Assembly (NCBI GenBank): GCA_019192485.1
Contig: JAHCMJ010000004.1
Location: 1 to 40,987 of the forward strand
DNA length: 40,987 nucleotides
Source: Cyclobacteriaceae bacterium HetDA_MAG_MS6
Lineage (GTDB): Bacteria; Bacteroidota; Bacteroidia; Cytophagales; Cyclobacteriaceae
Direction: 5' to 3'
A program made the translations under genes and the position numbers. This document shows positions 1-7,814 of this stretch, one piece after another (position 1 is the stretch's first letter; each line of letters starts with the position of its first letter). The notes under the pieces were generated by a model, which saw only the letters and a list, made by a program, of their open reading frames with translations, was not told the DNA's origin and did not search any database.

Positions 1-317
1 AATCGCGTCTGTTCAGACACCTCGTACAGGATTTGTGCTACAGAGGCCTTGTCCGTCTCGATGTTGATACGAACATCTTCCGGTAGGTCTACTTTGTAAT
101 ACTGAAATACATAATCGGTCTGTTTTTCAATCCTTGAGATCACCTCTTTCACCGTAGCGTTCTTAAATTCGGCTTTCACCTGAACATCTCGCACACTTTT
201 GTATTGCGCCCTGGCATCTGATGCCAATAGCGACGTGAAAAGAAAGGCTTTGAGAATAAGGAGATAAATAGAAAACTTGCCCGACATCAATAAGATTCGT
301 AAAAGTTGTTTTTTCAT
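1..317 (-). CDS. STN-domain SusC/FecA-type TonB-dependent receptor, N-terminal part (cut by window edge)
   Basis: The frame is open for 105 codons from an ATG at 317 to the window edge, so only the N-terminus is seen. It begins with a long signal peptide: MKK, then a hydrophobic stretch ending in ASDARAQ near residue 38. A secretin/TonB short N-terminal (STN) domain follows from about residue 43, with the typical pattern 'FKNATVKEVISRIEKQTDY' and then 'VRINIETDKASVAQILYEV'. In receptors of this class the STN domain sits in the periplasm and contacts a FecR-type anti-sigma factor. A fecR gene and an ECF sigma gene lie directly upstream in the same direction, which fits a trans-envelope signalling receptor. 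The plug and barrel lie outside the window, so the substrate cannot be guessed. A 120 bp gap with two strong hairpins separates it from fecR. Confidence 0.85.
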   Translation of the reverse strand, partial: MKKQLLRILLMSGKFSIYLLILKAFLFTSLLASDARAQYKSVRDVQVKAEFKNATVKEVISRIEKQTDYVFQYYKVDLPEDVRINIETDKASVAQILYEVSEQTR

Positions 318-351
318 ATTTTTACATTGTTTAATGGAATGTCTATTAAGC

Positions 352-426
352 CTTATCCATGTAAGGAATTTGGCGATTACTCATGGATAAGTGAGATGCC
401 CTAGTGACTTTGTCGCTAGGGCATCT
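352..426 (-). promoter_or_regulatory. Two adjacent hairpins between fecR and the receptor gene
   Basis: Two perfect inverted repeats abut each other. CTTATCCATG at 352-361 pairs with CATGGATAAG at 382-391. AGATGCCCTAGTGAC at 394-408 pairs with 412-426 around a 3-nt loop, giving 15 bp with one G-U. Neither is followed by a T run on either strand, so they do not look like intrinsic terminators. They sit after the fecR stop (438) and before the receptor ATG (317). Possible roles are attenuation, mRNA processing or stability between a low-expressed regulator and a high-expressed receptor; the role is inference. Confidence 0.6.
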
Positions 427-437
427 TCTAAGTACTG

Positions 438-1472
438 TCAAATGTCTTTGTCATCTTTCTTAAATTTTATGGTTACGTCTTTTCCACGGATGGAATATGA
501 AAATCCCGATGAGTAGGCAAGCACTTCAAGAATTTCGTTGAGTTCTTCGTTTTTAAAACTTCCGGAAAAGTTGTCCCTGGCTGCCGGCTGGCCTGAGACA
601 CTGATCCGGACTCCATACCAACGTTCGAGGTCTGATATGACTTGATCAAAATCACTTTCGTTGAAGGTTATTACACCGTCTCTCCAACCTAAAATAGATG
701 AGATATCAATGTCTGCTATGCTCAGCTCACTATGATCTTCTGCCACCAATGCCTGCTGGCCAGGAGAAAGAACCACAGGATCGTAAAGTGATCCTGGCAC
801 ATTTACTTCCACACTACCAGTAACCAGCGAAATAGCGTGATGACGAGTCTCCTGATAAGATTTGATATTGAATGACGTACCAAGTGCCCTGATCAGGACA
901 TGATCCACATTTACCACAAAAGGCCTGGCAGCGTCCTCAGCGACTTCGAAGAACGCCTCGCCACTTAAGAAAACTTCCCTTACCGGCCCATCAAAGGATT
1001 TGGAAAAACTTAACTGAGTTGCGGAATTGAGCTTGATGATACTACCATCGGGTAGTTGAAATGTTAATTTCTCCCCTGCTTTCGTGGTGCGAGTAATAAT
1101 CCTATCTGGCTTAGTGGGTACATTATTGCTAAACTGTATTACGACTACATAGGAGATCAGAAAAAGAGCGATTACTGCAGCTATTCTATACAACGACAAT
1201 CTGTAAGTTCTTTTCTCCTTTTTAATCTGCTTTTCACCTTTCAGGATTGCCTCATACATTTTCACATAATCTTCATCTGTGAGGTTAACAGTCTCTTCGT
1301 ATTCGAATGCCCTGATTAAGCGTTTGGCTTCCAGCACAATCTCTCTTCGTCCGGGGTGTTCTACTAACCACTTTTCCCAAAAATCAGAAAGCTGGGGATC
1401 ATCATTTTTGGCCCATCTGACAAAGAATTCGTCTTTGAGAAAATCGTATGTCTCGTATTCTCTGTACTTCAT
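438..1472 (-). CDS. FecR-family anti-sigma factor
   Basis: This 344-residue protein has the full layout of a Bacteroidota FecR. A cytoplasmic N-terminal region (1-90) would bind the sigma factor. A single membrane segment spans about 94-113 (YRIAAVIALFLISYVVVI). The periplasmic FecR domain covers about 125-230, with 'LPDGSIIKLNSATQL', 'VFLSGEAFFEVAED' and 'FNIKSYQ'. A C-terminal DUF4974 domain covers about 265-340. It would hold the upstream ECF sigma factor inactive until the STN-domain receptor downstream signals substrate. Gene order sigma, fecR, receptor on one strand supports this. The ATG at 1472 is a clear start and the length is usual for the family. Confidence 0.93.
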   Translation of the reverse strand: MKYREYETYDFLKDEFFVRWAKNDDPQLSDFWEKWLVEHPGRREIVLEAKRLIRAFEYEETVNLTDEDYVKMYEAILKGEKQIKKEKRTYRLSLYRIAAVIALFLISYVVVIQFSNNVPTKPDRIITRTTKAGEKLTFQLPDGSIIKLNSATQLSFSKSFDGPVREVFLSGEAFFEVAEDAARPFVVNVDHVLIRALGTSFNIKSYQETRHHAISLVTGSVEVNVPGSLYDPVVLSPGQQALVAEDHSELSIADIDISSILGWRDGVITFNESDFDQVISDLERWYGVRISVSGQPAARDNFSGSFKNEELNEILEVLAYSSGFSYSIRGKDVTIKFKKDDKDI

Positions 1473-1576
1473 TGTTTATTTCATTCAAGTACAGGATGGT
1501 CATCTGTTAAAAATGACCCCAAAAAAATCTAAGTTTTTTTTCTAGCGTACGATTTCAACCAAACTATAGGGCAGAA

Positions 1577-2200
1577 CTATAGGAAAAATGTATACAAGAC
1601 TTTCATCGTCGTCTCCGATGGCCTCAGCGTATCAAGTGCCCGATAAATAAGCTTACGCGCGTATTTCGCACTTTTTAGCCCCATTGCTTCAGCCACTTCT
1701 TCATATGACATGCTTTCATAGAAATACAACATGATCCCTTTTCTTTGTTTGGGTGTCAAGCGTTTGAGGGCCGCTTTCAAAAATGTGAGACGGTCTTGTT
1801 CTAGCTGTTTTTCTACCAATTTGTCTTCAAATGAGAGCGAGATGGCGAAAGAGTCGAGTAGCGAAGAAAACGCCAAAGAAGATTTTGACCTAGAAATCCA
1901 CTCCGTATAGAAACATCGGAAGAGATACGACTTAATCGACTTAATAGGCTTCCTGCTTTTTGAAAAACGCAGCTTAATGAAGATATCCTGGATGATATCC
2001 TTGGAGAGCTCAGTATCCTTACTCAGCTGAAATCCAAAATTGTATAATGAACGGACATACCTTTTGTAGATCAAAGCAAACGCATGTCCGTCTCCGGAAC
2101 AAAACCTCTTCCATAGGTCACTTTCAGAAAACGAATTATAAACTACATCTTGCTTATCCCTGGATATATCCAGTGTCACATGTTGATTGGCAAATCCCAT
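1577..2200 (-). CDS. ECF RNA polymerase sigma factor (FecI-like)
   Basis: The product is about 207 residues from the ATG at 2200; a TTG one codon upstream at 2203 is a less likely start. Sigma region 2 is visible near 25-85 (DLWKRFCSGDGHAFALIYKRYV, then 'LSKDIIQDIFIKLRF', the core-binding and -10 segment). Region 4 is near 140-195 (LKRLTPKQRKGIMLYFYE, then 'SYEEVAEAMGLKSAKYARKL', a helix-turn-helix). It matches the Bacteroidota FecI family in size and layout. It is transcribed ahead of fecR with a 104 bp gap and would direct transcription of the receptor gene. A -7 element lies at 2231-2238. Confidence 0.93.
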   Translation of the reverse strand: MGFANQHVTLDISRDKQDVVYNSFSESDLWKRFCSGDGHAFALIYKRYVRSLYNFGFQLSKDTELSKDIIQDIFIKLRFSKSRKPIKSIKSYLFRCFYTEWISRSKSSLAFSSLLDSFAISLSFEDKLVEKQLEQDRLTFLKAALKRLTPKQRKGIMLYFYESMSYEEVAEAMGLKSAKYARKLIYRALDTLRPSETTMKVLYTFFL

Positions 2201-2230
2201 CAAGTATTACTTCTAAGTCCGGTTGTGCAT

Positions 2231-2238
2231 CAAAAGTA
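2231..2238 (-). promoter_or_regulatory. Bacteroidota-type -7 element upstream of the ECF sigma gene
   Basis: On the minus strand the bases read TACTTTTG, an exact match to TAnnTTTG. It would start transcription near 2226, giving a leader of about 25 nt before the ATG at 2200. The -33 TTG element is not clear. Confidence 0.45.
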
Positions 2239-2384
2239 GTTCTTGGGGAGTATGTCTTCGTAATTGAAAACAATTACTACAAATGATGAAACAAAGGTTA
2301 ATAGAATAAAATAAAAAATGAAAATTTTTAATCAGCAATCTGTTTGAGACCCAGTAAAAAATTCTGAAAACAAGTGCTTTAATA

Positions 2385-3641
2385 TTACAAAACCTCCTCA
2401 AAATCTTCTTTCACCAAATCATTTCCTTCACCATCTCGAATGTACAGGTAATCAACAGCTCCAGCTCCCAAAAAACGAAACCTGATACCCACTAATTCTC
2501 CAATTTCGGACTGATAACCTATTTCCTTTATCATTTGATTATTAAGATAAATCCTTAGATTCCGGTGATTGTTCACGAGCCCAATACTGGCCCACTCCGT
2601 CAGGTCCACTCCAAAAGCGTTAAGATCATTCCGATCACCTGACTCATACCGTTCATTGACCATAAGACCAATATCTGCCACACAACCGGGAGCAGAAAAC
2701 GGAATAACAAAGGCTCCTTTTCTGCCTAGCAAAACCAGTTTGAAAGTCTGGCAAATTGCTCCGCCCTCATACCATGTATTTTTTATTCTGGTCTCGAGTT
2801 GAAAATGATCTCCGTCTACCCCCATTGGTGCCACTTTATGAAAAGTAAGGTTGATGCTGGAGGAAGGATCCAGGATATCGGACAGCACCTCCGACTTCAA
2901 CTGCATGACTCCATCTTTGGTCAGGTCCTCCGTATAAAAATATCTTGGAACAGGTTGCTGGTCATAAGTAGCCATCCAGCTTTCTGCTCTAATAAATACA
3001 TCCTTCTCTTGAACTATCTGATCTTCTACGATCAGCTTGGCTCGAAAGTATCCAGGAAAGTAATATATACCCGAAGTCACTTCTTGATTGCTTTGAAAAT
3101 CCACTGTCCTGCGCTCATCCCAAAACAACTGAACACGTATTCGATTACTGGCAATAGACTTTCTGTCTATATGAAACTTTACTGTATTGGGTAATCCATC
3201 AGCAATATACTCGGGTTCAAATCTAATCGAGGGATCAACTGATCTCACTGCCCGGCTGCCGAATCCTCCAAGTAAAAAGAATATGGTCAAAACGGGTAGC
3301 GGAAGAATAAGCAAAAGGACGACCCAACCCTTTTTCATTTTTAACCTTACCTTTTCATTTGGATCAGGATGGTATTGAGTTCGATAGTTTCTCCAGTTTT
3401 CAAACCCCAAAAATTGAGCTAAAGCATCCAATGTATGCGTACTGGGAATATTATCGTGTTTTACTCTGCCCCAGATACGTTTCAAGGTAGTCTCGCTGAT
3501 CATGACTTTGGTTTTATCAAAGATTTCCTTTTTGAGATCGGCAAACTCCTGACTACGCCACTCACTAACAGGCCCCCATGCCAGCTTTTGCTCTATAGCT
3601 GACCTACACATGTCGAGATATCGTCTTTCTATATCGCTCAT
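2385..3641 (-). CDS. Membrane protein with DNA-binding-like N-terminus and extracytoplasmic lectin-like domain
   Basis: The 418-residue product is not assignable to a named gene. Residues 1-90 are cytoplasmic and resemble a small helical domain seen at the start of many Bacteroidota proteins: 'ISETTLKRIWGRVKHDNIPS' followed by 'TLDALAQFLGFENWRNY', which reads like a helix-turn-helix. One membrane helix lies at about 105-124 (GWVVLLLILPLPVLTIFFLL). The rest (130-418) should be outside the inner membrane; its last 160 residues have the beta-rich pattern of concanavalin/LamG-type folds (FQLETRIKN; LRIYLNNQMIKEIGY; VGIRFRFLGAGAVDYLYI). It starts at ATG 3641 and is divergent from the secreted protein gene at 3741, with 99 bp between. 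A membrane-tethered transcription regulator is my inference. A structural surface protein is the main alternative. Confidence 0.7.
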   Translation of the reverse strand: MSDIERRYLDMCRSAIEQKLAWGPVSEWRSQEFADLKKEIFDKTKVMISETTLKRIWGRVKHDNIPSTHTLDALAQFLGFENWRNYRTQYHPDPNEKVRLKMKKGWVVLLLILPLPVLTIFFLLGGFGSRAVRSVDPSIRFEPEYIADGLPNTVKFHIDRKSIASNRIRVQLFWDERRTVDFQSNQEVTSGIYYFPGYFRAKLIVEDQIVQEKDVFIRAESWMATYDQQPVPRYFYTEDLTKDGVMQLKSEVLSDILDPSSSINLTFHKVAPMGVDGDHFQLETRIKNTWYEGGAICQTFKLVLLGRKGAFVIPFSAPGCVADIGLMVNERYESGDRNDLNAFGVDLTEWASIGLVNNHRNLRIYLNNQMIKEIGYQSEIGELVGIRFRFLGAGAVDYLYIRDGEGNDLVKEDFEEVL

Positions 3642-3740
3642 AGTCTAATGATGGTGAACAAAGTTGAACCAGTTTGAATAATTTTTTCCCGTACCCGGTT
3701 GCACTCAAATCGTGAGCTAGTATAACAAAATTTACAAAAA

Positions 3741-4889
3741 ATGATCAAAAACACTTTTCTACTGTTCACTAGCCTAATCATGATTCTGATATCTCAAGCT
3801 CAACCTATCCCATTTGACGATGAGCATTGGGACATTCAAGGCATGCATATCATCGAGATGTACAAAGGACAGCAGTCACTTCAGCTCAAAAACGCTGCAG
3901 CAACGCTAAAGGATGAAAGTTTCGAAAATGGAATCATTGAATTCGATATCTTCTTGCAGAAGCGGACTTCTTTTTCAGGTATTATGTTTCACGGAAGCGA
4001 CCTAATGAATTATGAGGAAATCTACCTTCGACCTCATCGTAGTGGATATCCGGATGCATTCCAATATACCCCCGTGTTTAATGGATTGAGTGGGTGGCAA
4101 CTTTACCATAATCAGTTTACCGGAGCAAGAGACGGTCAGATGGGTTGGATACCAATCGATAACAAAACTGGTTACAATGATGTATACCATTATGGATTTG
4201 ACCGCTGGACTCATGTCAAGGTGGTTGTGAGCGGGGGGCAAGCAGAACTTTTTCTGGATAACTCACAAGAGCCAACACTCTATATTCCTGAATTGAAACA
4301 TGGCTCTAGAGCCGGTATGCTCGGGTTAAAAAGTTTTCGAGGGGCGACGCATTTTGCCAACTTCAGTGTACGGCCTTTAGAAAACCCTGCGCTTAAGAGC
4401 AAACCGCGGTCTACCAAAGAAGAATCTACGGGTATCATTAAAGAGTGGATGATATCTGATCCTATTGCCGAGGAGTTAATGAGTAGTGTCACGCTGGATA
4501 AAGTGGTGGTAACCAATCGCAGTTGGACAAGCCTAAAAGCTGAAAAAAATGGCTTGGTCAATATCGCTCGTATCGCTAAAAGAGGACCCGAAGAAAATAC
4601 CGTCCTTGCCAAACTTGAAATACGATCTGATAGCGAACAAATCAAAAAACTCGACTTTGGCTTTAGTGATCGAGTTCGGATATATGTAGACAACAGCATA
4701 GTCTACCAAGGCAATCACCAGTATCGCGCATCAGATTTTAGGTACCTCGGAACGATCGGCCTCCATGATTCTATATTCATACCACTAAGCAAAGGGAATA
4801 ATGTCATCTACTTTGCTGTATCCGAAAGTTTTGGAGGTTGGGGCCTAATGGCTAAACTTGAGAGCTTGGATGGTATTCAGGTAAAGTAG
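3741..4889 (+). CDS. Secreted two-domain protein with LamG/DUF1080-like domain
   Basis: This 382-residue protein has a clear signal peptide (MIKNTFLLFTSLIMILISQAQ). Domain 1 (about 35-215) has the concanavalin-like pattern of LamG/DUF1080 proteins: 'ENGIIEFDIFLQKRTSFSGI', 'FDRWTHVKVVVSGGQAELFL' and 'HFANFSVRP'. Domain 2 (about 230-382) is beta-rich, with 'VRIYVDNSIVYQG', 'IFIPLSKGNNVIYFAVSE' and 'GGWGLMAKLE', like a galactose-binding or PA14-like jelly roll. No catalytic motif was recognised, so carbohydrate or surface binding is more likely than hydrolysis. It is divergent from the membrane protein gene at 2385-3641, which also ends in a lectin-like domain, so the two may be functionally linked. 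Confidence 0.75.
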   Translation: MIKNTFLLFTSLIMILISQAQPIPFDDEHWDIQGMHIIEMYKGQQSLQLKNAAATLKDESFENGIIEFDIFLQKRTSFSGIMFHGSDLMNYEEIYLRPHRSGYPDAFQYTPVFNGLSGWQLYHNQFTGARDGQMGWIPIDNKTGYNDVYHYGFDRWTHVKVVVSGGQAELFLDNSQEPTLYIPELKHGSRAGMLGLKSFRGATHFANFSVRPLENPALKSKPRSTKEESTGIIKEWMISDPIAEELMSSVTLDKVVVTNRSWTSLKAEKNGLVNIARIAKRGPEENTVLAKLEIRSDSEQIKKLDFGFSDRVRIYVDNSIVYQGNHQYRASDFRYLGTIGLHDSIFIPLSKGNNVIYFAVSESFGGWGLMAKLESLDGIQVK

Positions 4890-5192
4890 AATAATCAACT
4901 GAAAGCGAGTATCACTTATCATCATTTGATAATATCCTTTGGATAAAAACTGTTTTTCACACGGATAATTCCAAAAAACAAAGCTTAAACAACATTGAAG
5001 TCATACTCACTACGCAATTATTCCTATTCATCAAGAATTATATCATATGATATACCCAAAAGTGGGTAGTTGTATCATTTGCTATTATACTTGTATCATA
5101 AATAGTGAGTATCTATTTTCCATAGCTGGTTCTTAATGAGAAAGAAAGGAAGGCAGACGGCCTTCCTTCTTTTTTTGCTCAATTTTTCCAGT
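4890..5192. other. Gene-free stretch rich in inverted repeats
   Basis: No coding frame is credible here. ATACTCACTA at 5003-5012 is perfectly repeated in inverted form at 5103-5112. Between them lie a perfect 16-bp palindrome (5039-5054, centred on CATATG), a small hairpin ACCCA-AAAG-TGGGT (5054-5067) and two copies of TTGTATCAT (5070-5078, 5091-5099). A terminator follows at 5144-5176. This could be a small RNA locus or an operator cluster; no function can be assigned. Confidence 0.5.
5144..5176 (+). terminator. Intrinsic terminator, probably bidirectional
   Basis: AAGGAAGGC (5146-5154) pairs with GCCTTCCTT (5160-5168) around a 5-nt loop, followed by a T run at 5170-5176 on the plus strand. 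It lies between the plus gene ending at 4889 and the minus gene ending at 5193. A weaker T-rich tail exists on the minus side, so it may serve both. Confidence 0.75.
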
Positions 5193-5534
5193 TTAGTGAT
5201 CATGTCCCCCATCCTTGCAACAAAAAGGCAGCTTCTCGTAACCTTCCGGGTCTCTTCTCAATGAATCAGCATGATAACCTATTTGAGTTATTCGCTTTCT
5301 AATATCGTGCGCCGATGTCTTTTTCTGATTAAACTCGACTGTCACAATTTTGGAGTCCAGGTCCAATTCTACAAACTTGATACCTTTTGCAAAGGTGAGT
5401 TCATATTCTATCTTTTCTTTACACATCTCACAGATGGCACTTGTTTGGATTGCCACTTGCTGCGCCTCTTTTTTTTGAGCCATGGCAACTAAGGACAGAA
5501 AGCACATGATTGTTAATAATAATTCCCTTCTCAT
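5193..5534 (-). CDS. Exported heavy-metal-associated (HMA) domain protein
   Basis: The product is 113 residues with a signal peptide ending near AMAQ (residue 20). A single HMA fold follows, with the metal-binding motif C35-E-M-C38 and the usual 'VELDLDSKIVTVEFNQKK' and 'IRKRITQIGYHAD' segments. The tail carries a second possible metal site: C105-C106 followed by H111 and H113. It is probably a periplasmic metal carrier, with copper the most likely ion by family. Its start overlaps the stop of the TonB receptor gene by 4 bp, so the two are translationally coupled and likely act in one uptake or homeostasis path. Confidence 0.85.
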   Translation of the reverse strand: MRRELLLTIMCFLSLVAMAQKKEAQQVAIQTSAICEMCKEKIEYELTFAKGIKFVELDLDSKIVTVEFNQKKTSAHDIRKRITQIGYHADSLRRDPEGYEKLPFCCKDGGHDH

Positions 5535-7732
5535 TTTCTTTTTACTTTATATCTAAAACCAGCATACACTACCCTACCAGGGACAGGGCCCCAAACAATG
5601 GACCCATCAAACTCACTACCAAAAGGATTTTCGGCATCGATGATAGGATCACTTTGTCTGAAATCAAACAAATTTTCAGCTCCTAAATAAATACTACCCC
5701 ACCGAAAACCCCTAGACACCTGCGCATTGAAGAGAACGTAATCTGGAGAAAAAGATCCTCGCCGAAGTTCTACAGGTTTGTCGGAGGTATCAGGTAACCG
5801 CTTCTTTCCTACCCATTGCAAGGTACCATCAGCCTGCCATTTGTCATATTTGGTATTGTAACTAGCATTGAGGAAGAATCTGTTTTTCGCAACGTATGGT
5901 ACCTGCCTCAATTCATTGTTTAGGGTAGTCGTAACATCATAGTATTTGTAGGCACCTTTGACATTCCAATAGTCACTGAGAGCCATTGATGCCTCCAGTT
6001 GTAGGCTATGTGCGTAAGAATCCCCTTCCAGATTATATATATTGATCTGAGACGAGCTAGCATCCTGATCTACTACCATTTGCTGTTCGAAGGTGGTATA
6101 AAAATAATCTCCTACTATTTGGAGGGTCCGTTCACCAAGCCGTAATCCGCTCACAATGCTCCCTCCCATGTTCCAGGATACCTCCGGTTCCAATTTTTCA
6201 TCAATCCTTAGTTCTCGAGCTGATACTAGAAAGCGTACATTTTCGGCAATAGCATTAGGAGTACGATAGCCTCTCCCAGCGGCGACACGAACAGTAGTGG
6301 AATTGCTTGCTTGCCATCGGGCGTGTATCCTGGGCGTGAAGTAGGTACCATAAAGGTTGTGTTGGTCCAATCTCATTCCAGCCACAAGTGTAAAGGCATC
6401 TCCTGGCAAGTAAGCGTACTCCCAAAATGCACCGGGTACTACCTCATTCCTGTTAAAGGATGAATCTGCGAATACTTCCTCAAAACGATCATATAGAAGA
6501 CTAGCTCCGGTTTTGTATTGATGAAAAGTATTACCTATGATATTTTGATAGATAGCGTTTAAATACACGGTTTGCTGCGATCCCTCATAGCCATTTCTGC
6601 CAAATCCAGCTTCGATATCTCTAATACTGCCAGAGTAAATGAATCCCCACCCTTGATATGGTTTTTGGGGAAATAACAGTCCTGTTTTACCAAAGACTTC
6701 TACTTGAGTTGTTCGATTGGAGAAACCGTACATTGAGGAAGATTCGTGATCATCTCCAAAGCCGAATCCCTTTTGTCCCCCCGCCTTCTCATCTCTCATC
6801 AGCTGTATCCCTATTTGAGATTTGATATGCTCCCCATCGTATTTAAACTTATTGAAAAAGTTGATCTGCCTTGATTTAGGCAGGTCGACAAATCCATCAT
6901 CATTTCTGTCTATTTCATTATTGAATTGGTCCACGTGAGCCAGGATCGCCATAGACCAGTTATTCTTGAGATCGGTGGCATGATTGGCATTGAGTTCAGC
7001 CCTGCCGAAAGAATTGACATACCCATTCAGGTAAAGCTGTTCACTGTTTTCTGGCTTCTTAAATTCCAGGTTGATCTGCCCGGTCATCGATTCGTAGCCA
7101 TTCACAACAGACCCCGCCCCCTTGCCTACATCGATAGTTTGTATCCATGTCCCAGGGATATAGCCAAGCCCATACCTGCTGGAAAGGCCTCGTACTAACG
7201 GTATGCTCTCACGGCTGATTTGAACATACCGCCCATCTAGCCCCAGCATCCGGATGACCTTGGATCCGCTGACGGCATCACTGAAGGTGACATCCACTGA
7301 CGCAGTTGTTTCGAAACTCTCCGAAAGATTACAACAGGCGGCTTTCTGAAGTTCCGATTCTAATAGGATCTCATTGTGGATAGGTTCCAATTCATCAATA
7401 AAGGTGCTTTCGGACTTGACCACTACTTCACCTAAAGTCGTCGAAGACTGCTTTAACAGGACACGGATGGAGTCATTATTCTCAATTATGATGGTATCAC
7501 TATCGAACCCTATAAAGCTTACTACAAGTCTAGTCCCCTTTTCGGTTTGGATAGAAAAAGCACCCAGAACATTGGTAATCGTACCCTGGCCTGACCCCAG
7601 AGCCTGAACACTTGCTCCAATCAAAGGCTGATTATCAGAATCGACTACCACGCCGGAATAAGTCTGTCCTACAACTGTTTGCCTTATCGCAAAACTCATC
7701 AGGACAAAATTCAATACATGTATAAATTTCAT
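5531..7732 (-). CDS. TonB-dependent receptor of a metal-handling module
   Basis: This 733-residue outer-membrane receptor has a signal peptide (about 1-23), a CarboxypepD-reg-like domain (about 24-95: YSGVVVDSDNQPLIGASVQ), a plug (about 115-235, with 'VIRMLGLDGRYVQI' and 'GKGAGSVVNGYESMTGQINL') and a 22-strand-type barrel ending in 'PGRVVYAGFRYKVKRK'. The start of the plug carries an unusual Cys-Cys pair, C133-C134, in KAACCNLSESFE. That pair may bind a soft metal; this is inference. The gene overlaps the HMA gene downstream and follows HYC_CC_PP and HMA-DUF4396 genes, which point to copper or a related ion rather than a glycan. There is no SusD partner. A structured 74-nt element ends 8 nt before its ATG. 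Confidence 0.88.
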   Translation of the reverse strand: MKFIHVLNFVLMSFAIRQTVVGQTYSGVVVDSDNQPLIGASVQALGSGQGTITNVLGAFSIQTEKGTRLVVSFIGFDSDTIIIENNDSIRVLLKQSSTTLGEVVVKSESTFIDELEPIHNEILLESELQKAACCNLSESFETTASVDVTFSDAVSGSKVIRMLGLDGRYVQISRESIPLVRGLSSRYGLGYIPGTWIQTIDVGKGAGSVVNGYESMTGQINLEFKKPENSEQLYLNGYVNSFGRAELNANHATDLKNNWSMAILAHVDQFNNEIDRNDDGFVDLPKSRQINFFNKFKYDGEHIKSQIGIQLMRDEKAGGQKGFGFGDDHESSSMYGFSNRTTQVEVFGKTGLLFPQKPYQGWGFIYSGSIRDIEAGFGRNGYEGSQQTVYLNAIYQNIIGNTFHQYKTGASLLYDRFEEVFADSSFNRNEVVPGAFWEYAYLPGDAFTLVAGMRLDQHNLYGTYFTPRIHARWQASNSTTVRVAAGRGYRTPNAIAENVRFLVSARELRIDEKLEPEVSWNMGGSIVSGLRLGERTLQIVGDYFYTTFEQQMVVDQDASSSQINIYNLEGDSYAHSLQLEASMALSDYWNVKGAYKYYDVTTTLNNELRQVPYVAKNRFFLNASYNTKYDKWQADGTLQWVGKKRLPDTSDKPVELRRGSFSPDYVLFNAQVSRGFRWGSIYLGAENLFDFRQSDPIIDAENPFGSEFDGSIVWGPVPGRVVYAGFRYKVKRK

Positions 7733-7740
7733 TTTTCTTA

Positions 7741-7814
7741 TTTATGAGTGACCCCAGCAAATCGTTGGGGATGTTTGGCATATTGCAATTGGCCTGTCGG
7801 CCAACACTCATAAA
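7741..7814 (-). promoter_or_regulatory. Structured intercistronic element before the TonB receptor start
   Basis: An outer perfect 10-bp repeat, TTTATGAGTG (7741-7750) against CACTCATAAA (7805-7814), encloses two smaller hairpins: CCCCA/TGGGG (7752-7756 / 7766-7770) and TTGGCC/GGCCAA (7789-7794 / 7799-7804). A third, weaker hairpin is possible at 7776-7788. The element overlaps the last codons of the HYC_CC_PP gene and ends 8 nt before the receptor ATG (7732). The shape is that of a multi-branch RNA. It may control translation of the receptor; the role is not known. Confidence 0.55.

Noticed and set aside
1515-1545. A-run / T-run dyad between the sigma gene and fecR
   Set aside because: It consists only of homopolymer A and T arms and would make a weak hairpin; a terminator between sigma and fecR is also not expected.
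2213-2401. 62-codon open frame on the minus strand between the sigma gene and the 418-residue membrane protein gene
   Set aside because: Its product is compositionally odd, it overlaps the end of the upstream gene and contains the sigma gene's promoter element.
4280-4699. 139-codon open frame on the minus strand inside the secreted protein gene
   Set aside because: It is antisense to a well-supported gene with signal peptide and domains, and shows no domain of its own.
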